64,000 nt of DNA, from NCBI RefSeq assembly GCF_036421855.1, contig NZ_JAZGOK010000004.1; one strand, 5' to 3'. This document shows, piece after piece, positions 24,523 through 33,740 of this stretch (position 1 is its first letter; every line of letters starts with the position of its first letter). Source of the stretch: Georgenia_B sunbinii. Its GTDB lineage: Bacteria; Actinomycetota; Actinomycetes; Actinomycetales; Actinomycetaceae. The notes beneath the pieces were generated by a model. The model saw nothing but the letters and a program-made list of their open reading frames with translations. It searched no databases and was not told the origin of the DNA. The position numbers and the translations under genes were made by a program.

Positions 24523-25605
24523 GTGGCCGGCCCGGCACCGGCCGTCGCGGCCGCTCGGCAGGCGGTGCGGGTGGCGCTGGCGGACCTCCCGCCGGGCGCG
24601 CTGGTCCTCGTGGCGTGCTCCGGCGGCGCTGACTCCCTCGCGCTCGCCGCGGCGACGGCGTTCGTCGCGCCACGCTCCGGCCTGCGCGCCGGCGCGGTGA
24701 GCATCGACCACGACCTCCAGCAGGCCAGCGCCCGGACCGCCGAGCTGGCCGCCGAGAGCTGCCGTCGGCTGGGGCTCGCCCCCGCCGTGGTCCGCACCGT
24801 GCGGGTCGCCGCCACCGGTGCCGGCGGCCCCGAGGCGGCCGCGCGCACCGCCCGCTACGCCGAGCTGTCGGCCGCGGCGCAGGAGCACGGCGCTGACGCC
24901 GTGCTGCTCGGGCACACCCTCGACGACCAGGCCGAGACGGTCGTCCTCGGGCTCGCCCGCGGCTCCGGCGGGCGCTCGCTGGCGGGGATGGCGCCGGTGA
25001 CCGGGCGGTGGCGCCGGCCCCTCCTCGGGCTGCGCCGCGAGCAGACTGAGGCCTGCTGCCGCGCGCTGGGGCTCGACTGGGTCACCGACCCCACCAACCG
25101 GCCCGACGGGCCGTGGCGCCGCGCCGACGGCGGGCCGCTTCGCCGCTCCGCCGTGCGGCACGAGGTGCTGCCGGCGATGGCCCGCGCGCTGGGCCCCGGC
25201 GTCCCCGAGGCGCTGGCCCGCACCGCCGACCGGCTGCGGGAGGACGAGGACTACCTCGCCGCGGCCGCCGCCGAGCTCGGCGCCCGCGTCGGGCTCCCCC
25301 TCCCCGCGCCGAGAGCTGGATTAGCGCCGGGGACAATCCAGCTCTCGGCGGAGGGTGGTGGGGGTGCATCGGCATCCGGCACGGTCGACCTCGACGCCGT
25401 CGCGCTGGCAGCCGCTCACCGGGCGCTGCGCGGCCGGGTGCTGCACCGCGCCGCGGTGGTGGCCGGCTGCCCGCCCGGCGCGCTGGCCACATCGCACGTC
25501 GAGGCGCTCGACGCGCTCGTGGCGGACTACCGCGGCCAGGGGCCCGCGATGCTGCCGGGCGGTGTCAGGGCGCGCCGGGAGTGTGGCAGGCTGATCGTCG
25601 GCTGA
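24523..25605 (+). CDS. tilS: tRNA(Ile)-lysidine synthetase carrying a repeat insertion
   Basis: A 360-residue ATP-dependent enzyme that converts the wobble cytidine of tRNA-Ile2 (anticodon CAU) to lysidine, so that it reads AUA. The PP-loop motif is SGGADSLALA near residue 33, and later blocks are DHDLQ, LGHTLDDQAETVVLGLARGSG and LDWVTDPTN. The GTG at 24523 starts 3 bases after the previous stop, so it is coupled. The C-terminal region holds an unusual insert at about residues 262-276 encoded by a 16-bp inverted repeat (25307-25350) related to repeats elsewhere in the window. The frame is kept, so the protein is probably still made. Confidence 0.92.
   Translation: MAGPAPAVAAARQAVRVALADLPPGALVLVACSGGADSLALAAATAFVAPRSGLRAGAVSIDHDLQQASARTAELAAESCRRLGLAPAVVRTVRVAATGAGGPEAAARTARYAELSAAAQEHGADAVLLGHTLDDQAETVVLGLARGSGGRSLAGMAPVTGRWRRPLLGLRREQTEACCRALGLDWVTDPTNRPDGPWRRADGGPLRRSAVRHEVLPAMARALGPGVPEALARTADRLREDEDYLAAAAAELGARVGLPLPAPRAGLAPGTIQLSAEGGGGASASGTVDLDAVALAAAHRALRGRVLHRAAVVAGCPPGALATSHVEALDALVADYRGQGPAMLPGGVRARRECGRLIVG
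25307..25350 (+). repeat. Inverted-repeat element inside tilS
   Basis: CGCCGAGAGCTGGATT (25307-25322) is followed after 12 bases by its exact reverse complement AATCCAGCTCTCGGCG (25335-25350). The right arm with its flank, GGACAATCCAGCTCTCGGCG, matches 19 of 20 bases of the unit at 51109-51128 (GGACAATCCAGCTGTCGGCG). It looks like a small palindromic mobile or REP-like element that landed in frame between tilS domains. Confidence 0.85.
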
Positions 25606-25658
25606 CGTCTGCGGGCGGTGGCCGGGACACCCAGGGGACCGAACGAGCAGGAGTGCTG

Positions 25659-26213
25659 GTGGACGCCAACGACATGGGAGCAGACCTCGAGAAGGTGCTG
25701 CTCACCACGGAGCAGATCCAGGACCGGCTCGACGAGCTCGCCACCGAGATCGACCGTGACTACGCCGGGCAGGAGATCCTCCTCGTGGGCGTGCTCCGCG
25801 GCGCCGTCATGGTGATGGCCGACCTCTCGCGCCGGCTGCACGCCTCGGTGGAGATGGACTGGATGGCGGTGTCCTCCTACGGCTCGGGCACCCGCTCGTC
25901 CGGTGTCGTGCGGATCCTCAAGGACCTGGACACCGACCTCCACGGCCGCCACGTGCTCATCGTCGAGGACATCGTCGACTCCGGCCTCACGCTCTCCTGG
26001 CTGCTGTCCAACCTGCGCAGCCGCGGCCCGGAGTCGGTGGAGATCGCCACGCTGCTGCGCAAGCCGGCAGCCGCCAAGGTCGAGGTCGACGTCAAGTACG
26101 TCGGTTTCGACATCCCGCCGGAGTTCGTCGTCGGCTACGGCCTGGACTTCGCCGAGAAGTACCGCCACCTGCCGTTCGTCGGCACGCTGGCCCCGCACGT
26201 CTACGGCAGCTGA
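25659..26213 (+). CDS. hpt: Hypoxanthine phosphoribosyltransferase
   Basis: A 184-residue purine salvage enzyme converting hypoxanthine or guanine and PRPP to IMP or GMP. The PRPP-binding loop VLIVEDIVDSGLTLSWLL, the flexible loop region AVSSYGSGTRSSGVVRILKD and VGYGLDFAEKYRHLPFVG are all typical. The GTG at 25659 is chosen: AGGAG ends 5 bases upstream. GTG 25653 overlaps that site and ATG 25674 is too far away. It lies between tilS and ftsH, as in many Gram-positive genomes. Confidence 0.95.
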   Translation: MDANDMGADLEKVLLTTEQIQDRLDELATEIDRDYAGQEILLVGVLRGAVMVMADLSRRLHASVEMDWMAVSSYGSGTRSSGVVRILKDLDTDLHGRHVLIVEDIVDSGLTLSWLLSNLRSRGPESVEIATLLRKPAAAKVEVDVKYVGFDIPPEFVVGYGLDFAEKYRHLPFVGTLAPHVYGS

Positions 26214-26286
26214 CCGCGCCGTCCGGCGGGCGCCCGAGCGATACCGCCCTGCGCGAACAGATGCCATTGATCCCAAGCGTGTTGTG

Positions 26287-26292
26287 TACCGT
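26287..26292 (+). promoter_or_regulatory. Leaderless -10 box of the ftsH leader ORF
   Basis: TACCGT lies 6 bases before ATG 26299 of the 15-codon leader ORF. No clear -35 box at the usual distance. Confidence 0.5.
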
Positions 26293-26298
26293 CGAACG

Positions 26299-26342
26299 AT
26301 GACGGCTCGAGCAGGAGGGACCCGGCGGCTGCGCCGAATTCG

Positions 26343-26346
<4 letters not shown>
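26299..26346 (+). CDS. Possible 15-residue leader peptide coupled to ftsH
   Basis: A small ORF encodes MTARAGGTRRLRRIR. Its ATG follows a -10 box by 6 bases, so it would be read from a leaderless mRNA. Its TGA stop overlaps the ftsH ATG as ATGA. ftsH has no ribosome binding site of its own at normal spacing (the nearest, GGAGGG, is over 20 bases away and lies inside this ORF), so ftsH translation may depend on ribosomes finishing this peptide. Five of the last seven residues are Arg, with CGG, CGC and CGA codons. Real translation is inference. Confidence 0.5.
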
Positions 26347-28361
<2,015 letters not shown>

Positions 28362-28363
28362 CG

Positions 28364-28981
28364 ATGACCGAGACGAGCGGCCTGCTCCCCGAGAAGTCCA
28401 CCGCGCCGGCCGGCCGGTACGACGCCGACGGCGTCCGGCGAGCGGTGCGTGACTTCCTCGTCGCGGTCGGGGAGGACCCCGACCGCGAGGGGCTGCGCGA
28501 CACCCCTGGCCGGGTCGCCCGCGCCTACGAGGAGATCTTCGCCGGGCTGCACGCCGACCCCGCCGAGGTGCTGCGCACCACCTTCGACCTCGACCACGAC
28601 GAGCTCATCCTCGTGCGTGACATCGAGGTGTACTCCACCTGTGAGCACCACCTCGTGCCGTTCCACGGGGTCGCGCACGTCGCCTACATCCCCGGCGACA
28701 GCGGACGGGTCACCGGGCTGAGCAAGATCGCCCGGCTCGTGGAGGTGTTCGCCCGCCGCCCGCAGGTCCAGGAGCGGCTGACCACGCAGATCGCCGACGC
28801 GCTCGTCTCGGAGCTGGCGCCGCGCGGAGTCATGGTCGTCATCGAGTGCGAGCACCTGTGCATGTCGATGCGCGGAGTGCGCAAGACCGGCGCTCGCACG
28901 ATCACCTCCGCGGTCCGCGGCCAGCTGCGTGACGCCGCGACCCGGGCAGAGGCGATGAGTCTCATCGCGCCCCAACGTTGA
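28364..28981 (+). CDS. folE: GTP cyclohydrolase I
   Basis: A 205-residue enzyme making 7,8-dihydroneopterin triphosphate from GTP, the first step of folate synthesis. Zinc and substrate residues are in YSTCEHHLVPFHGVAHVAYI and in IECEHLCMSMRGVRKTGART; GLSKIARLVEVFARRPQVQE is the family signature. It lies 2 bases after ftsH and directly before folP, an operon with folBK. Confidence 0.97.
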   Translation: MTETSGLLPEKSTAPAGRYDADGVRRAVRDFLVAVGEDPDREGLRDTPGRVARAYEEIFAGLHADPAEVLRTTFDLDHDELILVRDIEVYSTCEHHLVPFHGVAHVAYIPGDSGRVTGLSKIARLVEVFARRPQVQERLTTQIADALVSELAPRGVMVVIECEHLCMSMRGVRKTGARTITSAVRGQLRDAATRAEAMSLIAPQR

Positions 28982-28982
28982 C

Positions 28983-29882
28983 ATGCCGGCCCCTCGTGAG
29001 GAGCTCGCGCCCCGCGCGGTGACCGATCGTCGCGCGGCGCTCGCACGGCTCGACTCGCAGCGCCGCTGCCTGGTCATGGGCGTCGTCAACGTCACGCCGG
29101 ACTCCTTCTCCGACGGCGGCCGCTGGCTGTCCCCGGACGCCGCCGTCGCCCACGCCCACCGGCTCGTCGCCGAGGGCGCCGACATCCTCGACGTCGGCGG
29201 TGAGTCGACGCGGCCCGGGTCGCGCCGGGTGCCGGCCGACGTCGAGATCGACCGGGTGCTGCCCGTCGTGCGGGCGCTGGCGGGCAGCGGCACGCCGCTG
29301 AGCGTCGACACCGTGCACGCCGAGACCGCGCAGGCCTGCCTGGCGGCGGGCGCCGCCATCATCAACGACGTCTCCGGCGGGCTCGCCGACCCGGAGATGG
29401 CCACGGTGGTCGCCGCCCACGGCGCGCCCTACGTGCTCGGGCACTGGCGCGGGGACCCCGCCACCATGAACGACCTCGCCGTGTACGACGACGTCGCCGC
29501 GGAGGTGCGCGGCGAGCTCACCACCCGGATCGCCGCGATGACGACGGCGGGGCTCGACCCCGCGCTCGTCGTCGTCGACCCCGGGCTCGGCTTCGCCAAG
29601 GACCGGCAGGACGACTGGCAGGTGCTGGCCGCGCTCGACGACCTGCTGGCGATGGGCCACCGGGTGCTCGTCGGGGCGTCCCGCAAACGGTTCCTCGGTC
29701 GGCTGCTCGCCGGTCCCGACGGCAGTCCCGCCCCGCCGCCCGAGCGGGACCGGGCGACCGCCGCTGTCTCGGCGATCGTCGCGGCCGCCGGCGTCTGGGG
29801 CGTGCGGGTCCACGACGTCCCCGGCTCGGCCGACGCCGTCCGGGTCGCCGCAGCGGTGGCCGAGGCACGGAGGCAACGATGA
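28983..29882 (+). CDS. folP: Dihydropteroate synthase
   Basis: A 299-residue TIM-barrel enzyme joining dihydropterin pyrophosphate to p-aminobenzoate; the sulfonamide target. Signatures are MGVVNVTPDSFSDGGRW, DVGGESTRPGSRRV, INDVSGGLADPEM, VVDPGLGFAKDRQDDW and LVGASRKRFLGRLL. The start follows the folE stop by 1 base, and its end overlaps the folBK start by 4 bases. It carries the expected loop residues. Confidence 0.97.
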   Translation: MPAPREELAPRAVTDRRAALARLDSQRRCLVMGVVNVTPDSFSDGGRWLSPDAAVAHAHRLVAEGADILDVGGESTRPGSRRVPADVEIDRVLPVVRALAGSGTPLSVDTVHAETAQACLAAGAAIINDVSGGLADPEMATVVAAHGAPYVLGHWRGDPATMNDLAVYDDVAAEVRGELTTRIAAMTTAGLDPALVVVDPGLGFAKDRQDDWQVLAALDDLLAMGHRVLVGASRKRFLGRLLAGPDGSPAPPPERDRATAAVSAIVAAAGVWGVRVHDVPGSADAVRVAAAVAEARRQR

Positions 29883-30781
29883 GCGACGACCGCACCGGGC
29901 TCGACCGGATCACCGTCACCCGGATCAGCGCCTTCGGGTACCACGGCGTGCTCGCCGAGGAGCGTGAGGCAGGCCAGCAGTTCGGCGTCGACGTCACCCT
30001 CCACCTCGACGTCGCCGCGGCCGCGGCCGGCGACGACCTCACGAGGACCGTCAACTACGCCGACGTGGCGTCCGACGTCGTCGCGGTCATCACCGGGCCG
30101 CCGGTCGACCTCATCGAGACGGTGGCGGTCGCCATCGCCGACCGTGCCCTCGCGTACGACGGGGTCGTCGCCGTCGACGTCACGGTCCACAAGCCCTACG
30201 CGCCGATCCCGGTCCCGTTCGACGACGTCACGGTGCAGGTGCACCGGCGGGCCCGGCAGGACCGCACCCGTGAGGTCGTCGTCGCGCTCGGCGCCAACCT
30301 CGGCGACGCGCGGCAGACGCTGCACAACGCCGTGACCGAGCTCGACCGCCACGCGCGGGTGGCGGTGAGCGCGGTGTCGCCGCTGCTGCGCAGCACCGCG
30401 GTGGTGCTGCCCGGCAGCCCGCCGCAGCCGGACTACCTCAACGCGGTCGCCGCGCTCAGCACCGACCTGCCGCCGCGCGAGCTGCTCGCGCTGTGCCAGG
30501 GCATCGAGCTCGGCCACGGCCGGCGGCGCACCACCCGGTGGGCGCCGCGCACCCTCGACATCGACATCATCGCCAGCGGGGACCTGCGCCGCGACGACGA
30601 CGACCTCGTCATCCCGCACCCGCGGGCGCACGAGCGGCCGTTCGTGATCGCGCCCTGGCTGCGGCTGGACCCTGCAGCGGTGCTGCCCGGGCACGGCCCG
30701 GTGGCTGGGCTGCCGGCTGCCTCCGGGGAGGGCCTCGAGTGGCTGACCGGCACCTGGTGGTCGCGGGAGGCCGAGGGCTGA
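29879..30781 (+). CDS. folBK: Fused dihydroneopterin aldolase / HPPK
   Basis: A 300-residue bifunctional folate enzyme. Residues 1-122 are dihydroneopterin aldolase (ISAFGYHGVLAEEREAGQQF, TVNYADVASDV, TVHKPYAPIPVPFDDVTV). Residues 138-300 are 6-hydroxymethyl-dihydropterin pyrophosphokinase (VVVALGANLGDARQTLHNAV, YLNAVAALSTDLPPREL, RWAPRTLDIDIIASGD, IPHPRAHERPFVIAPW). The two activities are consecutive in the pathway. Single-chain folB-folK genes occur in some actinobacteria. The start overlaps the folP stop. Confidence 0.95.
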   Translation: MSDDRTGLDRITVTRISAFGYHGVLAEEREAGQQFGVDVTLHLDVAAAAAGDDLTRTVNYADVASDVVAVITGPPVDLIETVAVAIADRALAYDGVVAVDVTVHKPYAPIPVPFDDVTVQVHRRARQDRTREVVVALGANLGDARQTLHNAVTELDRHARVAVSAVSPLLRSTAVVLPGSPPQPDYLNAVAALSTDLPPRELLALCQGIELGHGRRRTTRWAPRTLDIDIIASGDLRRDDDDLVIPHPRAHERPFVIAPWLRLDPAAVLPGHGPVAGLPAASGEGLEWLTGTWWSREAEG

Positions 30782-31233
30782 TGCAGCGGACGAGCTGGTC
30801 CACGCTGCCGATCGTCGCCGTCGGCGCCGGCGGCGCGTCCTACCTGCTGCTCGAGGCGCTGCGCTCGCGCGGCACCCTCGTGCCGGTGTCCGGGTACAGC
30901 TGGGCGGCGATCGCCGTCATCGCGGTGGGCGTGCTGCTGCTCGGCCGGTCGGTGCGACGGCTGACCGAGGGCAAGCGGACCCGTCTCGACGTCATCCGGG
31001 CCGCCCGGGTGGCGATGCTCGCCAAGGCGTGCGCGCTCGCCGGGTCGGCGCTCGTCGGGTACTTCGCGGCCCAGGCGCTCATCGCGCTGGCCAACATCAC
31101 CGCACCGGCGCTGCGGGCCCACGCGCTCGCCGCCGGGGCGGCCGCGCTCGCCTGCGTGGTGCTGGTCGTCGTCGGCGTCGTCGTCGAGTCGTGGTGCCGG
31201 CTGCCCCCGGGTGACGACGCCGAGCCGGCCTGA
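30781..31233 (+). CDS. DUF3180 membrane protein
   Basis: A 150-residue integral membrane protein with four hydrophobic segments in two pairs, of the DUF3180 family found after folK in actinobacteria. The block RTRLDVIRAARVAMLAKACA between the pairs is the conserved part. Function unknown. The ATG overlaps the folBK stop (TGATG), so it is the last member of the folate operon. Confidence 0.85.
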   Translation: MQRTSWSTLPIVAVGAGGASYLLLEALRSRGTLVPVSGYSWAAIAVIAVGVLLLGRSVRRLTEGKRTRLDVIRAARVAMLAKACALAGSALVGYFAAQALIALANITAPALRAHALAAGAAALACVVLVVVGVVVESWCRLPPGDDAEPA

Positions 31234-31293
31234 CCCGTCCCGACAATCGTCCGTCGAACGGGCTGGGGTTGGGTGGTGTGGCACCCTGAACCA

Positions 31294-31806
31294 ATGACCG
31301 CACCACAACAACCCGCCCAGGCACGCTCGCCGTTCGAGCCGGTGGGCCTCGAGTTCACCCCGGTCTCCCGAGGACTGATCCGAGCCCGGCTGGTCCCGGC
31401 ACTCTTCTGGCTGGTACTGCCGCTCGTGGCGGTCATCGTGCTCGCCGTCGTCGTCACCGGCTGGTGGTGGTGGCTCATCGCTGGGCTGTTCCTGGCGCTG
31501 ATCGGCTGGACGTGCTGGCTCATCCCGCGGCAGGTGCGCGCCATGGGGTACGCCGAGCGCGAGGACGACCTGTTCATCCGCAAGGGCATCTTGTTCCGCG
31601 AGCTCACCGTGGTGCCGTACGGCCGGATGCAGTACGTCGACGTCAAGGCTGGCCCCATCGACCGCTGGGCCAAGGTCGCGACCGTGCAGCTCCACACCGC
31701 CTCGGCGTCCACCGACGCATCGATCGCCGGCCTGCCGACGCACGAGGCGTCGCGGCTGCGTGACCGCCTCACCGAGCGCGGCGAGGCCAGGCTGGCCGGC
31801 CTGTGA
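31294..31806 (+). CDS. Bacterial PH-domain membrane protein (YdbS-like)
   Basis: A 170-residue protein with two membrane segments (near residues 27-48 and 52-72) followed by a bPH2 domain (DLFIRKGILFRELTVVPYGR, QYVDVKAGPIDRWAKVATVQ). In Bacillus, YdbS/YdbT give resistance to the bacteriocin amylocyclicin and similar; the biochemical role is unknown. The ATG at 31294 is preferred over GTG 31273; CACCCT 6 bases upstream could be a leaderless -10. The next gene overlaps by 4 bases and encodes its usual partner. Confidence 0.85.
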   Translation: MTAPQQPAQARSPFEPVGLEFTPVSRGLIRARLVPALFWLVLPLVAVIVLAVVVTGWWWWLIAGLFLALIGWTCWLIPRQVRAMGYAEREDDLFIRKGILFRELTVVPYGRMQYVDVKAGPIDRWAKVATVQLHTASASTDASIAGLPTHEASRLRDRLTERGEARLAGL

Positions 31807-33740
31807 GCGAGCAGACCCCCGCGCCCGAGGAGAACGTCGAGTGGCGCCGGATGCACGTCATCACCCCGGTGCTCAACGCCTGGAAGGTGATCGTCGCGCT
31901 GTTCGCGGTGGTGCTCTTCCAGAACATCGATACCATCGCCGAGCTGCGGGACAGCGACGTCGACTGGACGCTCGTGCTGCTGTTTGGCGGCGGTGGGTTC
32001 CTGCTCCTGCTGCTGGTGCTCGCCGGCTACTCGGCGCTCTCCTGGCGGATGATGCGCTACGCCGTCGGGCGTGACGCGGTCTTCCTCCACAGCGGCATCC
32101 TCTTCCGGCAGCAGCGCCACGCCCGGCTCAACCGGATCCAGGCGATCGACGTCGTCCAGCCGCTGCTGGCGAGGCTGTTCGGGCTGGCCAAGCTGAAGAT
32201 CGAGACCGCCGGCGGCGCCGGGTCCTCGGTTGACCTCGCATTCCTCAAGGAGGACACCGCGCACCAGCTGCGGCGCGAGGTCCTCGCCCGCGCGGCCGGG
32301 ACCTACGTCGAGAGCACGACGAGCGGCGGCTCGCTGCCGGCCACCGGCAGTGCCACCCCCGGCGCGACCGAGCCGGCGGCGCCGAGCCCGGTGCTCACCG
32401 ACAGCCCGGAACGTGAGCTGCTGACCGTCCCGCCGGGTCGCCTGGTGGCCTCGCTGCTGCTCTCCGGCTCGATGATCACCTTCCTCGTCGTCGTCCTCGG
32501 GCTGGCCGTCATCTCCATCGGGATCGGCTCCGGCGCGCCCATGATCGGTGGGCTGCCCGCCCTCCTCGGCTGGGGCACGGTGCTGTGGGCGCAGTTCTCC
32601 ACCGGCTTCGGGTTCCGGGCGGCCATCTCCGCCGACGGCGTCCGGCTGCGGCACGGGCTGCTCGAGCAGCGCACCCAGACGGTGCCCCCGGGCCGGGTGC
32701 ACGCGGTGGCACTCGAGCAGCCGCTGCTGTGGCGACGTCGCGGCTGGTGGCGCGTGCGCGTGAACATTGCCGGGTACGGCGAGACGACCGAGAGCGCGAC
32801 CGGCAACGTCCTGCTGCCCGTCGGGCCTCGCGGCGATGCCCTCACCGCGCTGTGGCTGGTGCTGCCCGACCTCGGGGTCACCGATCCGCAGACGGTCATC
32901 GACGGGGCGCTCGAGGGCACCGGAGAGAGTGGCGGCTTCACCACCAGCCCGCGCCGGGCACGCTGGCTGGACCCGATCTCCTGGCGGCGCAACGGCATCC
33001 TGCTCACCGACCGGGCCACCCTCATCCGGCGTGGCCGGCTGTCGCGCTCGCTGGCCATCGTGCCGCACGAGCGGTCCCAGTCGCTGGCCATCAGCCAGGG
33101 GCCGGTCCAGCGCCAGGCCGTCCTCGCCAGCCTCACGCTCGCGCTCGTCTCCGGGCCGGTCGCGGCGCGGGCGGTGCACCTGGACCAGATGACCGCGCTG
33201 GCCAAGCTCGGCGACCAGTCCGAGCACTCCAAGGCCTCCCGGCAGCGGGAGTCGCCCGAGGAGTGGCTGCGCCGCGTCGGTCTCGAGCCGGCCCACGACG
33301 CCACCCCGGCGGCGCCGTCCGGGACGCCGGCCGCCCAGCCCCCGCCGTCGGGTGCGCCGGCCGCTCCGGCCCCGCCGTCGGGTACGCCGGTGTCGCCTGG
33401 TGCGCCGGCGGGTGCTCCGGCCGCCCCGGCCCCGCCGTCGGGTGCGCCGGTGTCGCCTGGTGCGCCGACGGGTGCGCCGGCCGCTCCGGCCCCGCCGTCG
33501 GGTGCGCCGGTGGTATCGCCGCCGTCCGCTGCGCCTGCCCCGGACGCCCCGCCGCCACCGCCGTCCGCTGCGTCGGCGCAGCACGCACCGCCCCCGCCGT
33601 CGGGGCGACCGATGGTTACAGGTGACGTCGTCCCGCCGCCGCCAACCGCGCCTGCGCACCCGGCGCCGCCCCCGCCGACTACGTCACCGTCCGCCTCGCC
33701 GCCGCCCGCCCCGCCGGCGTCCGCGCCGGAGGAGGGGTGA
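31803..33740 (+). CDS. Large PH-domain membrane protein (YdbT-like) with Pro-rich tail
   Basis: A 645-residue partner of the preceding gene. It has two membrane pairs (about residues 35-85 and 215-270) and three bPH2 domains: VFLHSGILFRQQRHARLNRI, VRLRHGLLEQRTQTVPPGRV and TLIRRGRLSRSLAIVPHERS. The last 140 residues are Pro/Ala/Gly-rich and probably disordered, with a 60-bp tandem repeat. The start GTG overlaps the previous stop (GTGA), and the stop overlaps the next start. The tail is far longer than usual for the family and may contact the cell wall or partner proteins. Confidence 0.85.
   Translation: MSEQTPAPEENVEWRRMHVITPVLNAWKVIVALFAVVLFQNIDTIAELRDSDVDWTLVLLFGGGGFLLLLLVLAGYSALSWRMMRYAVGRDAVFLHSGILFRQQRHARLNRIQAIDVVQPLLARLFGLAKLKIETAGGAGSSVDLAFLKEDTAHQLRREVLARAAGTYVESTTSGGSLPATGSATPGATEPAAPSPVLTDSPERELLTVPPGRLVASLLLSGSMITFLVVVLGLAVISIGIGSGAPMIGGLPALLGWGTVLWAQFSTGFGFRAAISADGVRLRHGLLEQRTQTVPPGRVHAVALEQPLLWRRRGWWRVRVNIAGYGETTESATGNVLLPVGPRGDALTALWLVLPDLGVTDPQTVIDGALEGTGESGGFTTSPRRARWLDPISWRRNGILLTDRATLIRRGRLSRSLAIVPHERSQSLAISQGPVQRQAVLASLTLALVSGPVAARAVHLDQMTALAKLGDQSEHSKASRQRESPEEWLRRVGLEPAHDATPAAPSGTPAAQPPPSGAPAAPAPPSGTPVSPGAPAGAPAAPAPPSGAPVSPGAPTGAPAAPAPPSGAPVVSPPSAAPAPDAPPPPPSAASAQHAPPPPSGRPMVTGDVVPPPPTAPAHPAPPPPTTSPSASPPPAPPASAPEEG
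33351..33515 (+). repeat. 60-bp tandem repeat in the PH-protein tail
   Basis: A 60-base unit occurs at 33351-33410, 33411-33470 and as a partial copy from 33471. Each encodes GAPAAPAPPSG(A/T)PVSPGAP plus one residue. The copies are nearly identical at DNA level, so copy number may vary between strains and the assembly here could be collapsed. Confidence 0.85.

Noticed and set aside
31236..31260. Another copy of the GACAAT repeat after the DUF3180 gene (GACAATCGTCCGTCG)
   Set aside because: Only the first seven bases and a few later ones match the core; too weak to include.
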